A stretch of 64,000 bases of DNA from Ramlibacter algicola (GTDB lineage Bacteria; Pseudomonadota; Gammaproteobacteria; Burkholderiales; Burkholderiaceae_C), in NCBI RefSeq assembly GCF_016641735.1, contig NZ_JAEDAO010000001.1, positions 868,001 to 932,000 of the forward strand, in the 5' to 3' direction. A model generated the notes under the pieces. It was not told the origin of the DNA. It saw only the letters and a list, made by a program, of their open reading frames with translations, and searched no databases. This document shows positions 21,442-29,987 of the stretch, piece by piece. How positions within the stretch are numbered: position 1 is the first letter of the stretch; every line of letters begins with the position of its first letter. The translations under genes were made by a program, and so were the position numbers.

Positions 21442-22319
21442 CCTTTTTCCAGCTCGCGGTGCCGCTTGAGCGTCGTCCAGCGGCTGCCGAAGGCCTTGGC
21501 CAGGCGCTCGACGAGGTAGACCGACCGGTGCTGGCCGCCGGTGCAACCGATGGCCACGGTGACGTAGCTGCGTTGGTCCAACGCGAGCGGCTCGAGCCAG
21601 GTCTGCAGGAAGCGCTCGATGTCCGTGTACATGGCTTCCACGCTCGGCTGCTGCGCGAGGAACCCGGCCACCGGAGCGTCCATCCCCGTCAGGTCGCGCA
21701 GCGACGGTTCGTAGTGCGGATTGGGCAGCATGCGCACGTCGAACATGTAGTCGGCATCGACGGGGATGCCGCGCTTGAAGGCGAACGACTCGAACACCAG
21801 CGTCAGCTGGCTGGCCGGTGCCGCCAGCAGCGCCTTGACCTGCGCCTGCAGTTGCGCGGGACGGATCGTGCTGCTGTCGATGACGTGCGCCTGCTCGCGC
21901 AGGTCGGCGAGCAGTTCGCGTTCGAGCTCGATGGCGTCGACCAGTGCTCGCTGGCGCAGCAGCGGGTCGCGTTCGTCGGCGACCTGCTGCGAGAGCGGGT
22001 GGCGCCGCCGCGTTTCAGAAAAACGGCGCACCAGCGTGTCGGTGGTGGAGTCGAGGAACAGCGAGCGGATGTGCATGCCCTCGCCGCGCAACTCGCGCAG
22101 CTGCTTGGGCACGATGGGCAGCGACGCGGCGCTGCGCACGTCCATGGCGATCGCCACCGGCTTGCCGGCCGCCATCTGCTTCTCCAGTTCGATGAACGAC
22201 AGCAGCAGTTCCGGCGGCAGGTTGTCCACGCAGTAGTAGCCCGCATCTTCCAGCGCGCGCAGCGCCACCGACTTGCCGGACCCCGACATGCCGGTGATGA
22301 GGATCAGGTCGATGCTCAT
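21438..22319 (-). CDS. rapZ: RNase adapter protein RapZ
   Basis: 293 residues. It is a nucleotide-binding RNase E adapter that in enterobacteria directs cleavage of the GlmZ sRNA and so controls glucosamine-6-phosphate synthesis. The P-loop GMSGSGKS is at 10-17; [31 protein letters not shown] and the C-terminal [19 protein letters not shown] block are diagnostic. In betaproteobacteria the RNA target is not established. The start overlaps the recN stop by 4 bp. Confidence 0.95.
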   Translation of the reverse strand: MSIDLILITGMSGSGKSVALRALEDAGYYCVDNLPPELLLSFIELEKQMAAGKPVAIAMDVRSAASLPIVPKQLRELRGEGMHIRSLFLDSTTDTLVRRFSETRRRHPLSQQVADERDPLLRQRALVDAIELERELLADLREQAHVIDSSTIRPAQLQAQVKALLAAPASQLTLVFESFAFKRGIPVDADYMFDVRMLPNPHYEPSLRDLTGMDAPVAGFLAQQPSVEAMYTDIERFLQTWLEPLALDQRSYVTVAIGCTGGQHRSVYLVERLAKAFGSRWTTLKRHRELEKG

Positions 22320-23968
22320 GGCGCGCCGCTGCCCAGCATTTCCTTTGCGTGCGCGAGCGTGGTGCCGGAGAGGCGTTCACCACCGAGCATGCGCGCGACT
22401 TCGGCCACGCGCTGCTCGCCCTCGACCGGCGCGACGGAACTCGTCGTGCCGGCCTTGTCCGACTTCTTCGCCACGACGAGATGATGGTCGGCGCAGGAAG
22501 CCACCTGCGGCAGGTGCGTGACCGCGAGCACCTGGCGGTCGCGGCCGAGCTGCTTCATCAGGCGGCCGACGGTCTCGGCGACTGCGCCCCCGACGCCCGC
22601 ATCGACCTCATCGAAGATCAGCGTCTGTGCGGCGCCCAGCTGGCTGGTGGTGACGGCGATCGCCAGCGCGATGCGCGACAGCTCACCGCCCGAAGCGACC
22701 TTGCCCACTGGACGCGGAGTCGCACCCGGATGGCCGGCGACGAGGAAGGTGATCTCGTCCAGGCCCGATGCGGAGGGTTGCGCGAGCGTTTGCACCTGCA
22801 CGTCGAACCGCCCGCCCTGCATGCCGAGGCCCTGCATGGCCTGGGTGATGGCCTTGGCCAATTGCGGCGCGGCCTTCGCACGTGCCTTCGACAGCTGCGT
22901 GGCGGCGGCCATGTAGGCCTGCGCGTTCTTCTTCTCGGCCGCTTCGAGGGCGGCGAGGTCGGCGGCGGCGTCGAGGCGCGCGAGTTCGTCCTTCCAGCCC
23001 GCGAGCAGGGCCGGCAGGTCGGCGGGTTGGCGCTTGTAGCGACGCGACAGCGACACCCACAGGCCCATGCGTTCGTCGAGTTCGGCGAGCCGCTGCGGAT
23101 CCAGGTCGGTCTTGCGCAGATAGGCTTGCAGGGAATGCGCGGCATCCTGCGCCTGCGCGAGGCTGGAGCCCAGCACTTCGGCGATGGCGCGGAATTCCGG
23201 CTCCAGGTGCTCCTGTCCCTGCAACGCGTCCTGCGCGCGGGCGAGGAGGGCGGACGCACCGCCTTCGTCGGCCTCGAGCGCGTCGATCGCCGCCTGCGCC
23301 GCGTCGAGCAGCGCCTGCGCGTGCGACAGGCGCGTGTGGCTGGCGTTGAGCTCGTCCCACTCGTCGTTGCCGGGTGCGAGCTTGTCGACCTCGCTGATCT
23401 GCCAAGCCAGGCGTTCGCGTTCGCGCTGCAAGGTGTCTTGCGCCTGGCGCGCGTCGGCCAGGGCCTTCTGCGCCTGGCGCCACGCGTCCCAGGGCTGCTG
23501 CAAGGTTTGCGAAGAGACGCCCGCATAGGCGTCGAGCAGGTCGCGCACCGCGTCGGCGCGCGTGAGGCTTTGCCACGCGTGCTGGCCATGGATGTCGACC
23601 AGGCGCTCGCCCAGTTCGCGCAACTGCGTGGCGGTGGCGGGGCTGCCGTTGATCCACGCACGGCTCTTGCCCTGCGAGTCGATGCTCCGGCGCAGCAGCA
23701 GGAAGTCGCCGGCTTCGAAGCCGGCTTCCTCCAGCCAGGGCCCCAGCGCGGGGCGTGCATCGAATTCCGCCGCGATTTCCGCGCGCGATGCGCCTTCGCG
23801 CACCACGCCGGCATCGGCGCGCGCCCCCAGCGCGAGCTGCAGGGCGTCGACGAGGATGGACTTGCCCGCGCCGGTCTCGCCGGTGAGCACGGTGAAGCCG
23901 GCGCCCAGGTCCAGCTCGAGTTCGCGCACGATCACGAAATCGCGCAGCAGGATGCGCTTGAGGCTCAC
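22316..23968 (-). CDS. recN: DNA repair protein RecN
   Basis: 550 residues from the GTG at 23968, which overlaps the nadK stop as GTGA. RecN is an SMC-like ATPase for double-strand break repair. Walker A GETGAGKS is at the N terminus, a long coiled-coil region fills about 160-380, and the signature [13 protein letters not shown] plus Walker [14 protein letters not shown] lie at the C terminus. The much longer open frame is a shadow of nadK. Confidence 0.96.
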   Translation of the reverse strand: MSLKRILLRDFVIVRELELDLGAGFTVLTGETGAGKSILVDALQLALGARADAGVVREGASRAEIAAEFDARPALGPWLEEAGFEAGDFLLLRRSIDSQGKSRAWINGSPATATQLRELGERLVDIHGQHAWQSLTRADAVRDLLDAYAGVSSQTLQQPWDAWRQAQKALADARQAQDTLQRERERLAWQISEVDKLAPGNDEWDELNASHTRLSHAQALLDAAQAAIDALEADEGGASALLARAQDALQGQEHLEPEFRAIAEVLGSSLAQAQDAAHSLQAYLRKTDLDPQRLAELDERMGLWVSLSRRYKRQPADLPALLAGWKDELARLDAAADLAALEAAEKKNAQAYMAAATQLSKARAKAAPQLAKAITQAMQGLGMQGGRFDVQVQTLAQPSASGLDEITFLVAGHPGATPRPVGKVASGGELSRIALAIAVTTSQLGAAQTLIFDEVDAGVGGAVAETVGRLMKQLGRDRQVLAVTHLPQVASCADHHLVVAKKSDKAGTTSSVAPVEGEQRVAEVARMLGGERLSGTTLAHAKEMLGSGAP

Positions 23969-24861
23969 GACCCGCCCTCGTACCAGTGCAGCTTCTTGCG
24001 CAGCGTGTCGAAGTAGGTCCAGCCGCGCGGGTGGAGGAAGCGGGCCTGGTGCTCCGAGCGGCGCACCAGCACGCGGTCGCCGTGCAGCAGCGATGCCAGT
24101 GATTGCATGTCGAAGTTGGCGCTGGCGTCGCGGCCCGCCACCAGTTCGATGGCGATCTCGCCGTCGTCGGGCAGCACGATGGGGCGGTTGGACAACGTGT
24201 GCGGCGCGATGGGCACCAGCACGACGGCCGGATTGGCCGGGTGCAGCAGCGGCCCGCCGGCGGACAGCGCATAGGCCGTCGACCCGGTCGGCGTGGCCAC
24301 GATGAGGCCATCGGCGCGCTGGTTGGCGACGAAGCGGCCATCGATCTCGACGCGCAGTTCGACCATGCCCGACGTCGCACCACGGTTCACGACGACATCG
24401 TTCATCGCCAGCGCGCGGAACACGCATTGGCCTTCCCGCATCACGCAGGCTTCCATCAGCGCGCGGCGGTCTTCCTCGTGCTCGCCCTGCAGCATTGGCC
24501 CGAGCACCTGGCGGTAGCCGTCCAACGGGATGTCGGTGATGAAGCCCAGGCGGCCCTGGTTGATGCCGATCAGGGGGACACCGAACCGCGCCAGTTGCCG
24601 GCCGATGCCCAGCATCGTGCCGTCGCCGCCGATCACCAGGCCCAGGTCGCACTGCGCGCCAATGCCTGGCACGTCGAGCACCGGGTAGCCTGTGATGCCG
24701 GAGGTGGAGGCGGTGTCGTGTTCGATGAAGACCTGGCAGCCTTCGGCCGCGAGATAGCGGGCGATGTCGTCCAGCGCGGCGCGGCTGCTGGCCGCGGCGG
24801 CCCCGCCGGCGACGGCGTTGTATTTGCCGATCAGCGCAACCTGGCGGAACAGGGTCTTCAT
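23965..24861 (-). CDS. nadK: NAD kinase
   Basis: 298 residues from the ATG at 24861 (a TTG three codons upstream is possible). It phosphorylates NAD to NADP. The GGDG motif ([13 protein letters not shown]), NE/ND region ([10 protein letters not shown]) and the Gly-rich [15 protein letters not shown] are present. The first gene of nadK-recN-rapZ; divergent from hrcA across 27 bp. Confidence 0.96.
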   Translation of the reverse strand: MKTLFRQVALIGKYNAVAGGAAAASSRAALDDIARYLAAEGCQVFIEHDTASTSGITGYPVLDVPGIGAQCDLGLVIGGDGTMLGIGRQLARFGVPLIGINQGRLGFITDIPLDGYRQVLGPMLQGEHEEDRRALMEACVMREGQCVFRALAMNDVVVNRGATSGMVELRVEIDGRFVANQRADGLIVATPTGSTAYALSAGGPLLHPANPAVVLVPIAPHTLSNRPIVLPDDGEIAIELVAGRDASANFDMQSLASLLHGDRVLVRRSEHQARFLHPRGWTYFDTLRKKLHWYEGGS

Positions 24862-24888
24862 GTTGGGCAAATTACATCATTAAAATGA
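24862..24888. promoter_or_regulatory. Very short AT-rich divergent region, nadK / hrcA
   Basis: 27 bp between divergent starts, clearly more AT-rich than its surroundings. TAAAAT (24881-24886) could be a -10 for hrcA and TGTAAT on the other strand for nadK. If the hrcA start is the downstream ATG at 24907 a short leader is possible. No CIRCE inverted repeat (TTAGCACTC-N9-GAGTGCTAA) is present. Confidence 0.4.
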
Positions 24889-25911
24889 ATGCAAAGCCTG
24901 CGCCATATGCTCGATGAACGTGCCAAGCTGTTGTTGAAGACGTTGGTCGAGCGGTACATCGCCGAGGGCCAGCCCGTCGGGTCGCGCACGCTGTCCCGGG
25001 CGTCGGGCCTGGAGCTGTCTCCCGCGACGATCCGCAATGTGATGTCGGACCTGGAGGAACTGGGTCTCATCGCCAGTCCCCACACGTCCGCGGGGCGTAT
25101 TCCCACCGCTCGCGGTTACCGGTTGTTCGTCGACACGATGCTCACCGTGCAGCGCGAGCAGTTCAACGCGCCCAGCCTGCCGCCCGACCAGCCGCAGCGC
25201 GTGATCGCCAACGCGGCCCAGCTGCTGTCCAACCTGTCGCAGTTCGTCGGCGTGGTGTTGGCCCCGCGGCGCAGCTCGGTGTTCCGGCACATCGAATTCC
25301 TGCGCCTGTCCGAACGGCGCTTCCTGGTCATCATCGTGTCGCCGGAGGGCGACGTGCAGAACCGGGTGGTGTTCACGCAGGTCGACTACACGCAGCAGCA
25401 GCTGGTCGAGGCGTCCAACTACATCAACACGCACTACGCGGGGCTGGCCATCGAGCAGGTGCGCGAGCGGCTGAAGGCCGAGGTCGACCAATTGCGCGGC
25501 GAGATCGTGCAGCTGATGCAGACCGCCGTCGACGCCAGCAGCGAGGCGCTCACGCAGGCGCAGGACGAAGTCGTCATCTCGGGGGAGCGCAACCTGCTCT
25601 CGGTCACCGACTTCTCCAGCGACATGTCGCACCTGCGCAAGGCGTTCGAGCTGTTCGAGCAGAAGACCCAGTTGATGCGCCTCCTGGACATCTCCAGCCA
25701 GGCGGAAGGCGTGCGCATCTTCATCGGCGGCGAAAGCCAGGTCGTGCCGTTCGAGGAACTGTCGGTGGTCAGCGCGCCGTACGAGGTCGATGGCCAAGTG
25801 GTCGGCACGCTGGGCGTCATCGGCCCCACGCGCATGCCCTACGACCGGATGATCCAGATCGTGGACATCACCGCCAAGCTGGTGACCAACGCGCTCAGCC
25901 ACCAGAAGTGA
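24889..25911 (+). CDS. hrcA: Heat-inducible transcription repressor HrcA
   Basis: 340 residues from the ATG at 24889; an ATG at 24907 ([10 protein letters not shown]) gives the N terminus usual in Burkholderiales and may be the true start, since neither has a clear Shine-Dalgarno. The winged helix ([23 protein letters not shown]) binds CIRCE operators upstream of groESL/dnaK. The GAF-like dimer domain and the [16 protein letters not shown] motif are intact. Not linked to heat-shock genes in this window. Confidence 0.95.
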   Translation: MQSLRHMLDERAKLLLKTLVERYIAEGQPVGSRTLSRASGLELSPATIRNVMSDLEELGLIASPHTSAGRIPTARGYRLFVDTMLTVQREQFNAPSLPPDQPQRVIANAAQLLSNLSQFVGVVLAPRRSSVFRHIEFLRLSERRFLVIIVSPEGDVQNRVVFTQVDYTQQQLVEASNYINTHYAGLAIEQVRERLKAEVDQLRGEIVQLMQTAVDASSEALTQAQDEVVISGERNLLSVTDFSSDMSHLRKAFELFEQKTQLMRLLDISSQAEGVRIFIGGESQVVPFEELSVVSAPYEVDGQVVGTLGVIGPTRMPYDRMIQIVDITAKLVTNALSHQK

Positions 25912-25940
25912 CGGAGGCGAGCGGCACGCTGGCGCGCAGT

Positions 25941-25972
25941 GCCGTCATCCCGGCGAAGGCCGGGATCCATCG
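25941..25972. repeat. REP-like palindromic element
   Basis: An 8-bp stem (ATCCCGGC / GCCGGGAT, 25947-25966) with a GAAG loop sits within GCCGTCATCCCGGCGAAGG..., a sequence form met as a dispersed intergenic repeat in many GC-rich proteobacteria. It lies between hrcA and a tRNA gene and could also form the 3' hairpin of the hrcA mRNA. Only one copy was noticed in the window. Confidence 0.5.
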
Positions 25973-25991
25973 TCCTCGACCCCTCGCTCCC

Positions 25992-25997
25992 TACAAT
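25992..25997 (+). promoter_or_regulatory. -10 box of the CAU-anticodon tRNA gene
   Basis: TACAAT ends 9 bp before the tRNA 5' end, at the spacing expected for a sigma-70 start near the mature end, in an otherwise GC-rich stretch. The -35 is not convincing. The same TACAAT with the same distance precedes tRNA-Ser (43552-43557). Confidence 0.5.
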
Positions 25998-26006
25998 GCC
26001 TCGCGT

Positions 26007-26083
26007 GGGGCGTTAGCTCAGTTGGTCAGAGCAGGGGACTCATAATCCCTTGGTCGCTGGTTCAAGTCCAGCACGCCCTACCA
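26007..26083 (+). tRNA. tRNA with CAT anticodon (elongator Met or Ile2)
   Basis: 77 nt with encoded CCA. Acceptor GGGGCGT/ACGCCCT contains a G1-T72 wobble; D-arm GCTC/GAGC; anticodon stem GGGGA/TCCCT with loop CTCATAA; T-arm GCTGG/CCAGC; A73. The anticodon CAT can be elongator Met or, after lysidine modification by TilS, isoleucine (AUA). The stretch TTGGTCGCTGGTTCAAGTCC is very like E. coli ileX, but the acceptor pair 4-69 is G-C, not the C-G of ileX. The identity is therefore left open. It is not an initiator: the three G-C pairs in the anticodon stem are missing. Confidence 0.85.
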
Positions 26084-26303
26084 AACCTGCCTCCATGCAG
26101 GCCAGACGCGGCCCCAGAGTCGTGTCTTCTCCCCCCAAAGCACGCCACCCCGAGTCGTCGTGCGTGACCGCAGTCACCCACACCTCGTTGCCGCGTTTTC
26201 CATTCGTGGCGGCGACAAGCGGGCCGGGGCAGGCGTCCAATGCAGATGCCGCCGTCGACCCACGGGCGACGGCATCGTTCGCACGGTGGGGAAGGAGATG
26301 TCC

Positions 26304-26708
26304 ATGTCCAACTCTGCGATCTTCAAGGCCACGGCCATCGTTGCCGCGATCTTCGGCGCGCTGCTGCTGCTCGTGCCGAACGATCTCGTGGCCATGTACG
26401 GCGCCCAGCCGATGAACTCGACGGGTGTCTACAACAGCCAGTTGTATGGCGCATTCCTGCTCGGGCTGGCCGCCATCGACTGGGGCGTCAGCCGCGTCAT
26501 GGCCGAGGACGCGTTGCGCCCGGTCGCCTTCGGCAACCTGGTCGGATCCGGGCTGGCGCTGGTCGTGGCGGTGGTGCGCCAGTTCCAGCCGGACTCATTC
26601 CCGATGGGCTGGCTGAACGTCGCCATCTTCGTTCTGGTGGCGGCCGGATTCGCGTACGCGCTCGTCGCGCACATGGACGGCGTCCAGATGCACCGGCCGG
26701 CGCACTGA
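26304..26708 (+). CDS. Small integral membrane protein, unknown function
   Basis: 134 residues from the ATG at 26304, which has AAGGAG (26292-26297) at good spacing; an ATG two codons upstream is too close to it. Four hydrophobic helices are evident (about 7-27, 45-62, 74-90 and 102-122) with short polar loops. No family was recognised with certainty. It stands alone between a tRNA and a convergent small gene. Confidence 0.75.
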   Translation: MSNSAIFKATAIVAAIFGALLLLVPNDLVAMYGAQPMNSTGVYNSQLYGAFLLGLAAIDWGVSRVMAEDALRPVAFGNLVGSGLALVVAVVRQFQPDSFPMGWLNVAIFVLVAAGFAYALVAHMDGVQMHRPAH

Positions 26709-26741
26709 CGACGCATGCCCACGCTGGAGCGCGAGCCCAGC

Positions 26742-27116
26742 CTAGCTCCGCAACAGCTTCAACAGCAGCCACGCGCCGGCGACGCCCAGCGCGATGGGTC
26801 CCCAAGCCGAAGACGCCGTGGCGGTCTTCGCCGGTTGCCTGCACGCCGTCGCCATCGGCCCTGCGGCGTCCGCTGACGGCATCGCCGCGTCGCCTGCGTC
26901 CTCCACTGCTTGCGCGGCCGTCCCGTCGTCTGAGGTCGCGTCGTCCTGATCGCGCAGCAGCCCGGCGCGACGCACCGTGTTGGCGCGGCCGGGTTGCGTG
27001 CGCTCACGCGCGAGCCGCGCCAGACTGGAGGCGCCTTCCTCGATCGCGAGATCGCTTTCCGCATCGGGCAGGTGGGTGTCGCCGGTGAGCTTCAGGTGTC
27101 CTTTTGCGTTCGCCAT
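26742..27116 (-). CDS. Small protein with C-terminal membrane anchor, unknown function
   Basis: 124 residues from the ATG at 27116, which has AGGAG upstream at good spacing; the longer frame begins without such a signal. The N-terminal 95 residues are acidic and probably flexible; one hydrophobic helix (WGPIALGVAGAWLLLKLL) closes the protein, a tail-anchor arrangement. A TCCTACA motif stands about 47 bp upstream, as before several other accessory genes here. No function recognised. Confidence 0.7.
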   Translation of the reverse strand: MANAKGHLKLTGDTHLPDAESDLAIEEGASSLARLARERTQPGRANTVRRAGLLRDQDDATSDDGTAAQAVEDAGDAAMPSADAAGPMATACRQPAKTATASSAWGPIALGVAGAWLLLKLLRS

Positions 27117-27283
27117 GCAGTTCTCCTGTGCGTCCGACTCTAGGCAGGCCGCCCAACCGGCCATGTAGGAACGCCGCAACGCGCCACGACGGTGCACTCC
27201 CGCAACGCGAGCCCATCGGGGGATAGGCGCGGCGCGACGGCAGGCCTATAGTGGTTGCAGACCGGTCACCGGCGGAGGGCACG

Positions 27284-27820
27284 ATGGGGCTGTTCGGCAA
27301 GGACAAGGAAGCAGGCGGCGGTTCACGCAAGACGCAGGGGGCGACACCGCGCCCGTCGCAGTCGCAACCGCCCACCGACATGCGCCGCGAACTGTTGCGG
27401 CTCGCGCTGCGGCAGAGCCTCATTCGCAACGGCATCCCCGTGCACTGGATCGGCGTCGAAGCCATCGAGATGCCGGTCCCAGGCGCGCCCCTGCACGTGC
27501 GGCTGGTCGTGCAGCACTGGGACGAGCGCCTGCTGCGCCACGCCATCGCCTTCCAGGACGACCTCGAGCAGCGCCTGCTGGCGGTCGACCCGCTCGCGCG
27601 CACCTGGCTGCGCGGCTTCTCCTGGCAGTATGAGTGGCCCGATGGCGTGCCGCGGCCCTCGCTGCCCGACCCGTCCACCTGGGCCGATGCGGCTGGTTCG
27701 GCTCAACGCCCTGCGGCGCCCGTGCGCGCCCGGGAAGAGCTGGATCGGCTGCTCGCCTCGCGCGACGAGGCCGCCGCGCCCGAACCCGATTTCCAGCCCA
27801 CGCACCCCCTCCACGGGTGA
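27284..27820 (+). CDS. Conserved-looking hypothetical protein
   Basis: 178 residues from the ATG at 27284, preceded by GGAGGG. The N terminus MGLFGKDK is followed by a 30-residue Ser/Gln/Pro-rich linker, then an alpha/beta-looking core (about 40-130: RLALRQSLIRNGIPVHWIGVE, HVRLVVQHWDERLL) and a polar C terminus. No signal peptide, membrane helix or known motif was found. A TATAGT (27247-27252) is a possible -10 box. Transcribed toward tRNA-Arg. Confidence 0.72.
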   Translation: MGLFGKDKEAGGGSRKTQGATPRPSQSQPPTDMRRELLRLALRQSLIRNGIPVHWIGVEAIEMPVPGAPLHVRLVVQHWDERLLRHAIAFQDDLEQRLLAVDPLARTWLRGFSWQYEWPDGVPRPSLPDPSTWADAAGSAQRPAAPVRAREELDRLLASRDEAAAPEPDFQPTHPLHG

Positions 27821-27846
27821 GCCGCAGAGCCGGGCTGCCGGTCTGG

Positions 27847-27852
27847 TATACT
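27847..27852 (+). promoter_or_regulatory. -10 box of tRNA-Arg
   Basis: TATACT ends 10 bp before the tRNA 5' end and is followed by a GC-rich discriminator (TGCGGGC), the pattern of stringently controlled stable-RNA promoters. The -35 is weak. Confidence 0.5.
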
Positions 27853-27862
27853 TGCGGGCTTC

Positions 27863-27939
27863 GCGGCTGTAGCTCAGTTGGATAGAGTACTTGGCTACGA
27901 ACCAAGGGGTCGTGGGTTCGAATCCTGCCAGCCGCACCA
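27863..27939 (+). tRNA. tRNA-Arg (ACG anticodon)
   Basis: 77 nt with encoded CCA. The anticodon loop CTACGAA gives ACG (A34 normally edited to inosine, reading CGU/CGC/CGA). Acceptor GCGGCTG/CAGCCGC, D-arm GCTC/GAGT, T-arm GTGGG/CCTGC (one wobble) and A73 fit the E. coli tRNA-Arg-ACG pattern closely. Confidence 0.95.
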
Positions 27940-27945
27940 CAAACG

Positions 27946-27979
27946 AAAAAGGCCAGTGCCATCCGCACTGGCCTTTTTT
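27946..27979 (+). terminator. Rho-independent terminator after tRNA-Arg
   Basis: A perfect 9-bp stem (GGCCAGTGC / GCACTGGCC) with a five-base loop, preceded by AAAAA and followed by six T residues. It ends the tRNA-Arg transcript and, read from the other side, would also work because of the A-run. Confidence 0.92.
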
Positions 27980-28120
27980 CTTGCCCTTGCGTCAGCGGCG
28001 TCCGACATCCGGACCGCTGGGTGGATGACACGCAATGGCTGAGCCACCTTCTTACAGTGGCCCAGCCGTGCTGACCCGTTCGAGCCCCCGTCCCCCCACG
28101 CGCTGCGAGGTGCAGCCGTG

Positions 28121-29980
28121 ATGGACCTCGCGCCGCTGCTGCGACGCGCGCTGGAGCGTCCGGTCCGGGCGCCCGTCCAGCCGGCCGGCTGGCAAGCGCT
28201 GGCAGGTGCGCCGGTCGCACCCCTCCCCGCGGACGAAGCGGCACGACTGGCCAAGCTGCGCACGCTCGACCTCCTCGACTCGCCCGGCACCCGCGAACTG
28301 CAATCGCTGGTGCAACTCGCCGCCCAGGTGTGCGACGCGCCCATGGCCGCCTTGGGCCTGGTCGACGCGTCCAGCGTGTCGTACACGTCGCCGCACGGCA
28401 TCGCATCCCTGCCCATCCCGCGCGACGCCTCGCTGTGCGCGCGCGCGATCCTCGCCGACGAAGGCGTGTTCGAGGTGCAGGACACGGCCGCGCTCGGCTG
28501 GTTCGACGCCGGTCGGCTGATTTCCCGACCGCGTGTTGCCTATTACGCCGGCGCCCCGCTCCACATCGGCCAGGGAACGCCCGTCGGCACGCTGTGCGTG
28601 ATGGATGGGCGCCCGCGCGTGCTGTCGGGTGCGCAGAAAGGCATGCTGGAGACGATCGCGGCGACGATCGCCTCGCAACTCTCGCTGCGCCGCGACCTGC
28701 GTGTCGCCACCCAGACCGACCGCCTCACGGGCCTGCCCAACTGGACGCACTTCGAGGGCCAGTTCGAGGGCCAGCACCCGCGCGACGGCCTGGTGTGCTT
28801 CGTGCGGCTGCGTTCGCTCAGCCACCTGAATTCGGCGCACGGCTTCCGCGTGGCGGATGCACTGATCGCGCAGGCCGCGACGCGCCTTCGGGGCCTCGTC
28901 GACGGCCACGCGCTCATCGCGCACGTGAAGCGCGGGCTGTTCGTGCTGTTCTTCCCGGGCATGGACCGCGCGGAATTCGCCTTGCAGCACGCGCCCCGGC
29001 TGGCGCGGCACCTGCAGGCTCCCTACGAGGTGAACGGGTTGAACCTCGTGTGCCCGGTCCACATCGGGTCGGCCGCGTTTCCGGCCGACGGCAAGACGCT
29101 GGACGAAATCGTGCAGTCCGCCGACGCGGCGCTGCAACTGGCCATCGAGCGCGACGAGCCGGCGGCCTTCTTCGACAAGTCGGTCGACGCGCGCGCCAGC
29201 GCGCACTACCGCCTCGAGCCGCAGCTGCGCGCCGCCCTGGAGCACAACGAGTTCGTCAACCACTACCAGCCGAAGGTGGACCTCGCCACCGGCCGCATCG
29301 TCGGCGTCGAGGCGCTGGTGCGCTGGATGCATCCGGAGCGCGGCCTGGTGCCGCCGTCCGCGTTCGTTCCGGCGCTCGAGGCCACCGGGCTCGTGCGCGA
29401 AGTCGGCCGGCAGATCCTCACGCGCGCGGTCGCCGACTGGAAACGCTGGACCGGCGCCGGGTTGCGCGCGCCCCGCATCGCAGTCAACGTCGCGGCCGCG
29501 CAGCTGCGCCATGGCGACCTGGTGCGCGACCTCGGCGAAGCGCTCGCGGCTCTCGGCGGGGACTCGGCCGCGCTGGGCATCGAGGTCACGGAGACGGTCC
29601 TGATCGGCAACATGGAACAGGCGATCGACGTCCTGCGCCAGGTGCGCGCGCTCGGCGTGCCGGTCGCGATCGACGACTTCGGTACCGGCTACTCGTCGCT
29701 CGCCTACATCGTCACGCTGCCGATCGACGAGGTGAAGATCGACCGGTCCTTCGTCGACAAGATCGCCGCCGACCCGGCCTACCGTGGCCTCGTGGGCACC
29801 TGCATCAACCTCGCGCACAACCTGCACCTGAAGGTCGTGGCCGAGGGCGTCGAGACGCGGGAGCAGGCGCGCGAGTTGAAGAAGCTGCGCTGCGACGTCG
29901 CGCAGGGATTCCTCTACAGCGAACCGGTGCCCGCGGACCGTCTCGCGGCCCTGCTGCGCCGTGACGGCATCCTCGGCTGA
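28121..29980 (+). CDS. GAF / degenerate GGDEF / EAL protein, predicted c-di-GMP phosphodiesterase
   Basis: 619 residues from the ATG at 28121. A GAF-like sensor domain (about 46-190) is followed by a GGDEF-type domain (about 197-355) whose active-site loop reads HVKRGLFVLF instead of GGDEF, so it should not make c-di-GMP. The EAL domain (about 370-615) keeps EAL (397-399), the NHYQPKVD start, IDDFGTGYSSL, the Lys in DEVKIDRSFV, the Glu in VVAEGVET and QGFLYSEPVP, so hydrolysis to pGpG is expected. Cytoplasmic; no membrane helix. The input of the GAF domain is unknown. Confidence 0.9.
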   Translation: MDLAPLLRRALERPVRAPVQPAGWQALAGAPVAPLPADEAARLAKLRTLDLLDSPGTRELQSLVQLAAQVCDAPMAALGLVDASSVSYTSPHGIASLPIPRDASLCARAILADEGVFEVQDTAALGWFDAGRLISRPRVAYYAGAPLHIGQGTPVGTLCVMDGRPRVLSGAQKGMLETIAATIASQLSLRRDLRVATQTDRLTGLPNWTHFEGQFEGQHPRDGLVCFVRLRSLSHLNSAHGFRVADALIAQAATRLRGLVDGHALIAHVKRGLFVLFFPGMDRAEFALQHAPRLARHLQAPYEVNGLNLVCPVHIGSAAFPADGKTLDEIVQSADAALQLAIERDEPAAFFDKSVDARASAHYRLEPQLRAALEHNEFVNHYQPKVDLATGRIVGVEALVRWMHPERGLVPPSAFVPALEATGLVREVGRQILTRAVADWKRWTGAGLRAPRIAVNVAAAQLRHGDLVRDLGEALAALGGDSAALGIEVTETVLIGNMEQAIDVLRQVRALGVPVAIDDFGTGYSSLAYIVTLPIDEVKIDRSFVDKIAADPAYRGLVGTCINLAHNLHLKVVAEGVETREQARELKKLRCDVAQGFLYSEPVPADRLAALLRRDGILG

Positions 29981-29987
29981 CGCCGGG

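Noticed and set aside
22349..24016. Long + strand open frame opposite recN
   Set aside because: RecN with Walker motifs is certain on the minus strand.
22316..24652. A 778-residue version of RecN with a long N-terminal extension
   Set aside because: The extension is the nadK region read in another frame; the GTG at 23968 gives a normal 550-residue RecN and GTGA coupling.
26007..27939. tRNA genes as integration sites of a genomic island
   Set aside because: No integrase, no direct repeat of a tRNA 3' end and no composition change were seen around these tRNAs.
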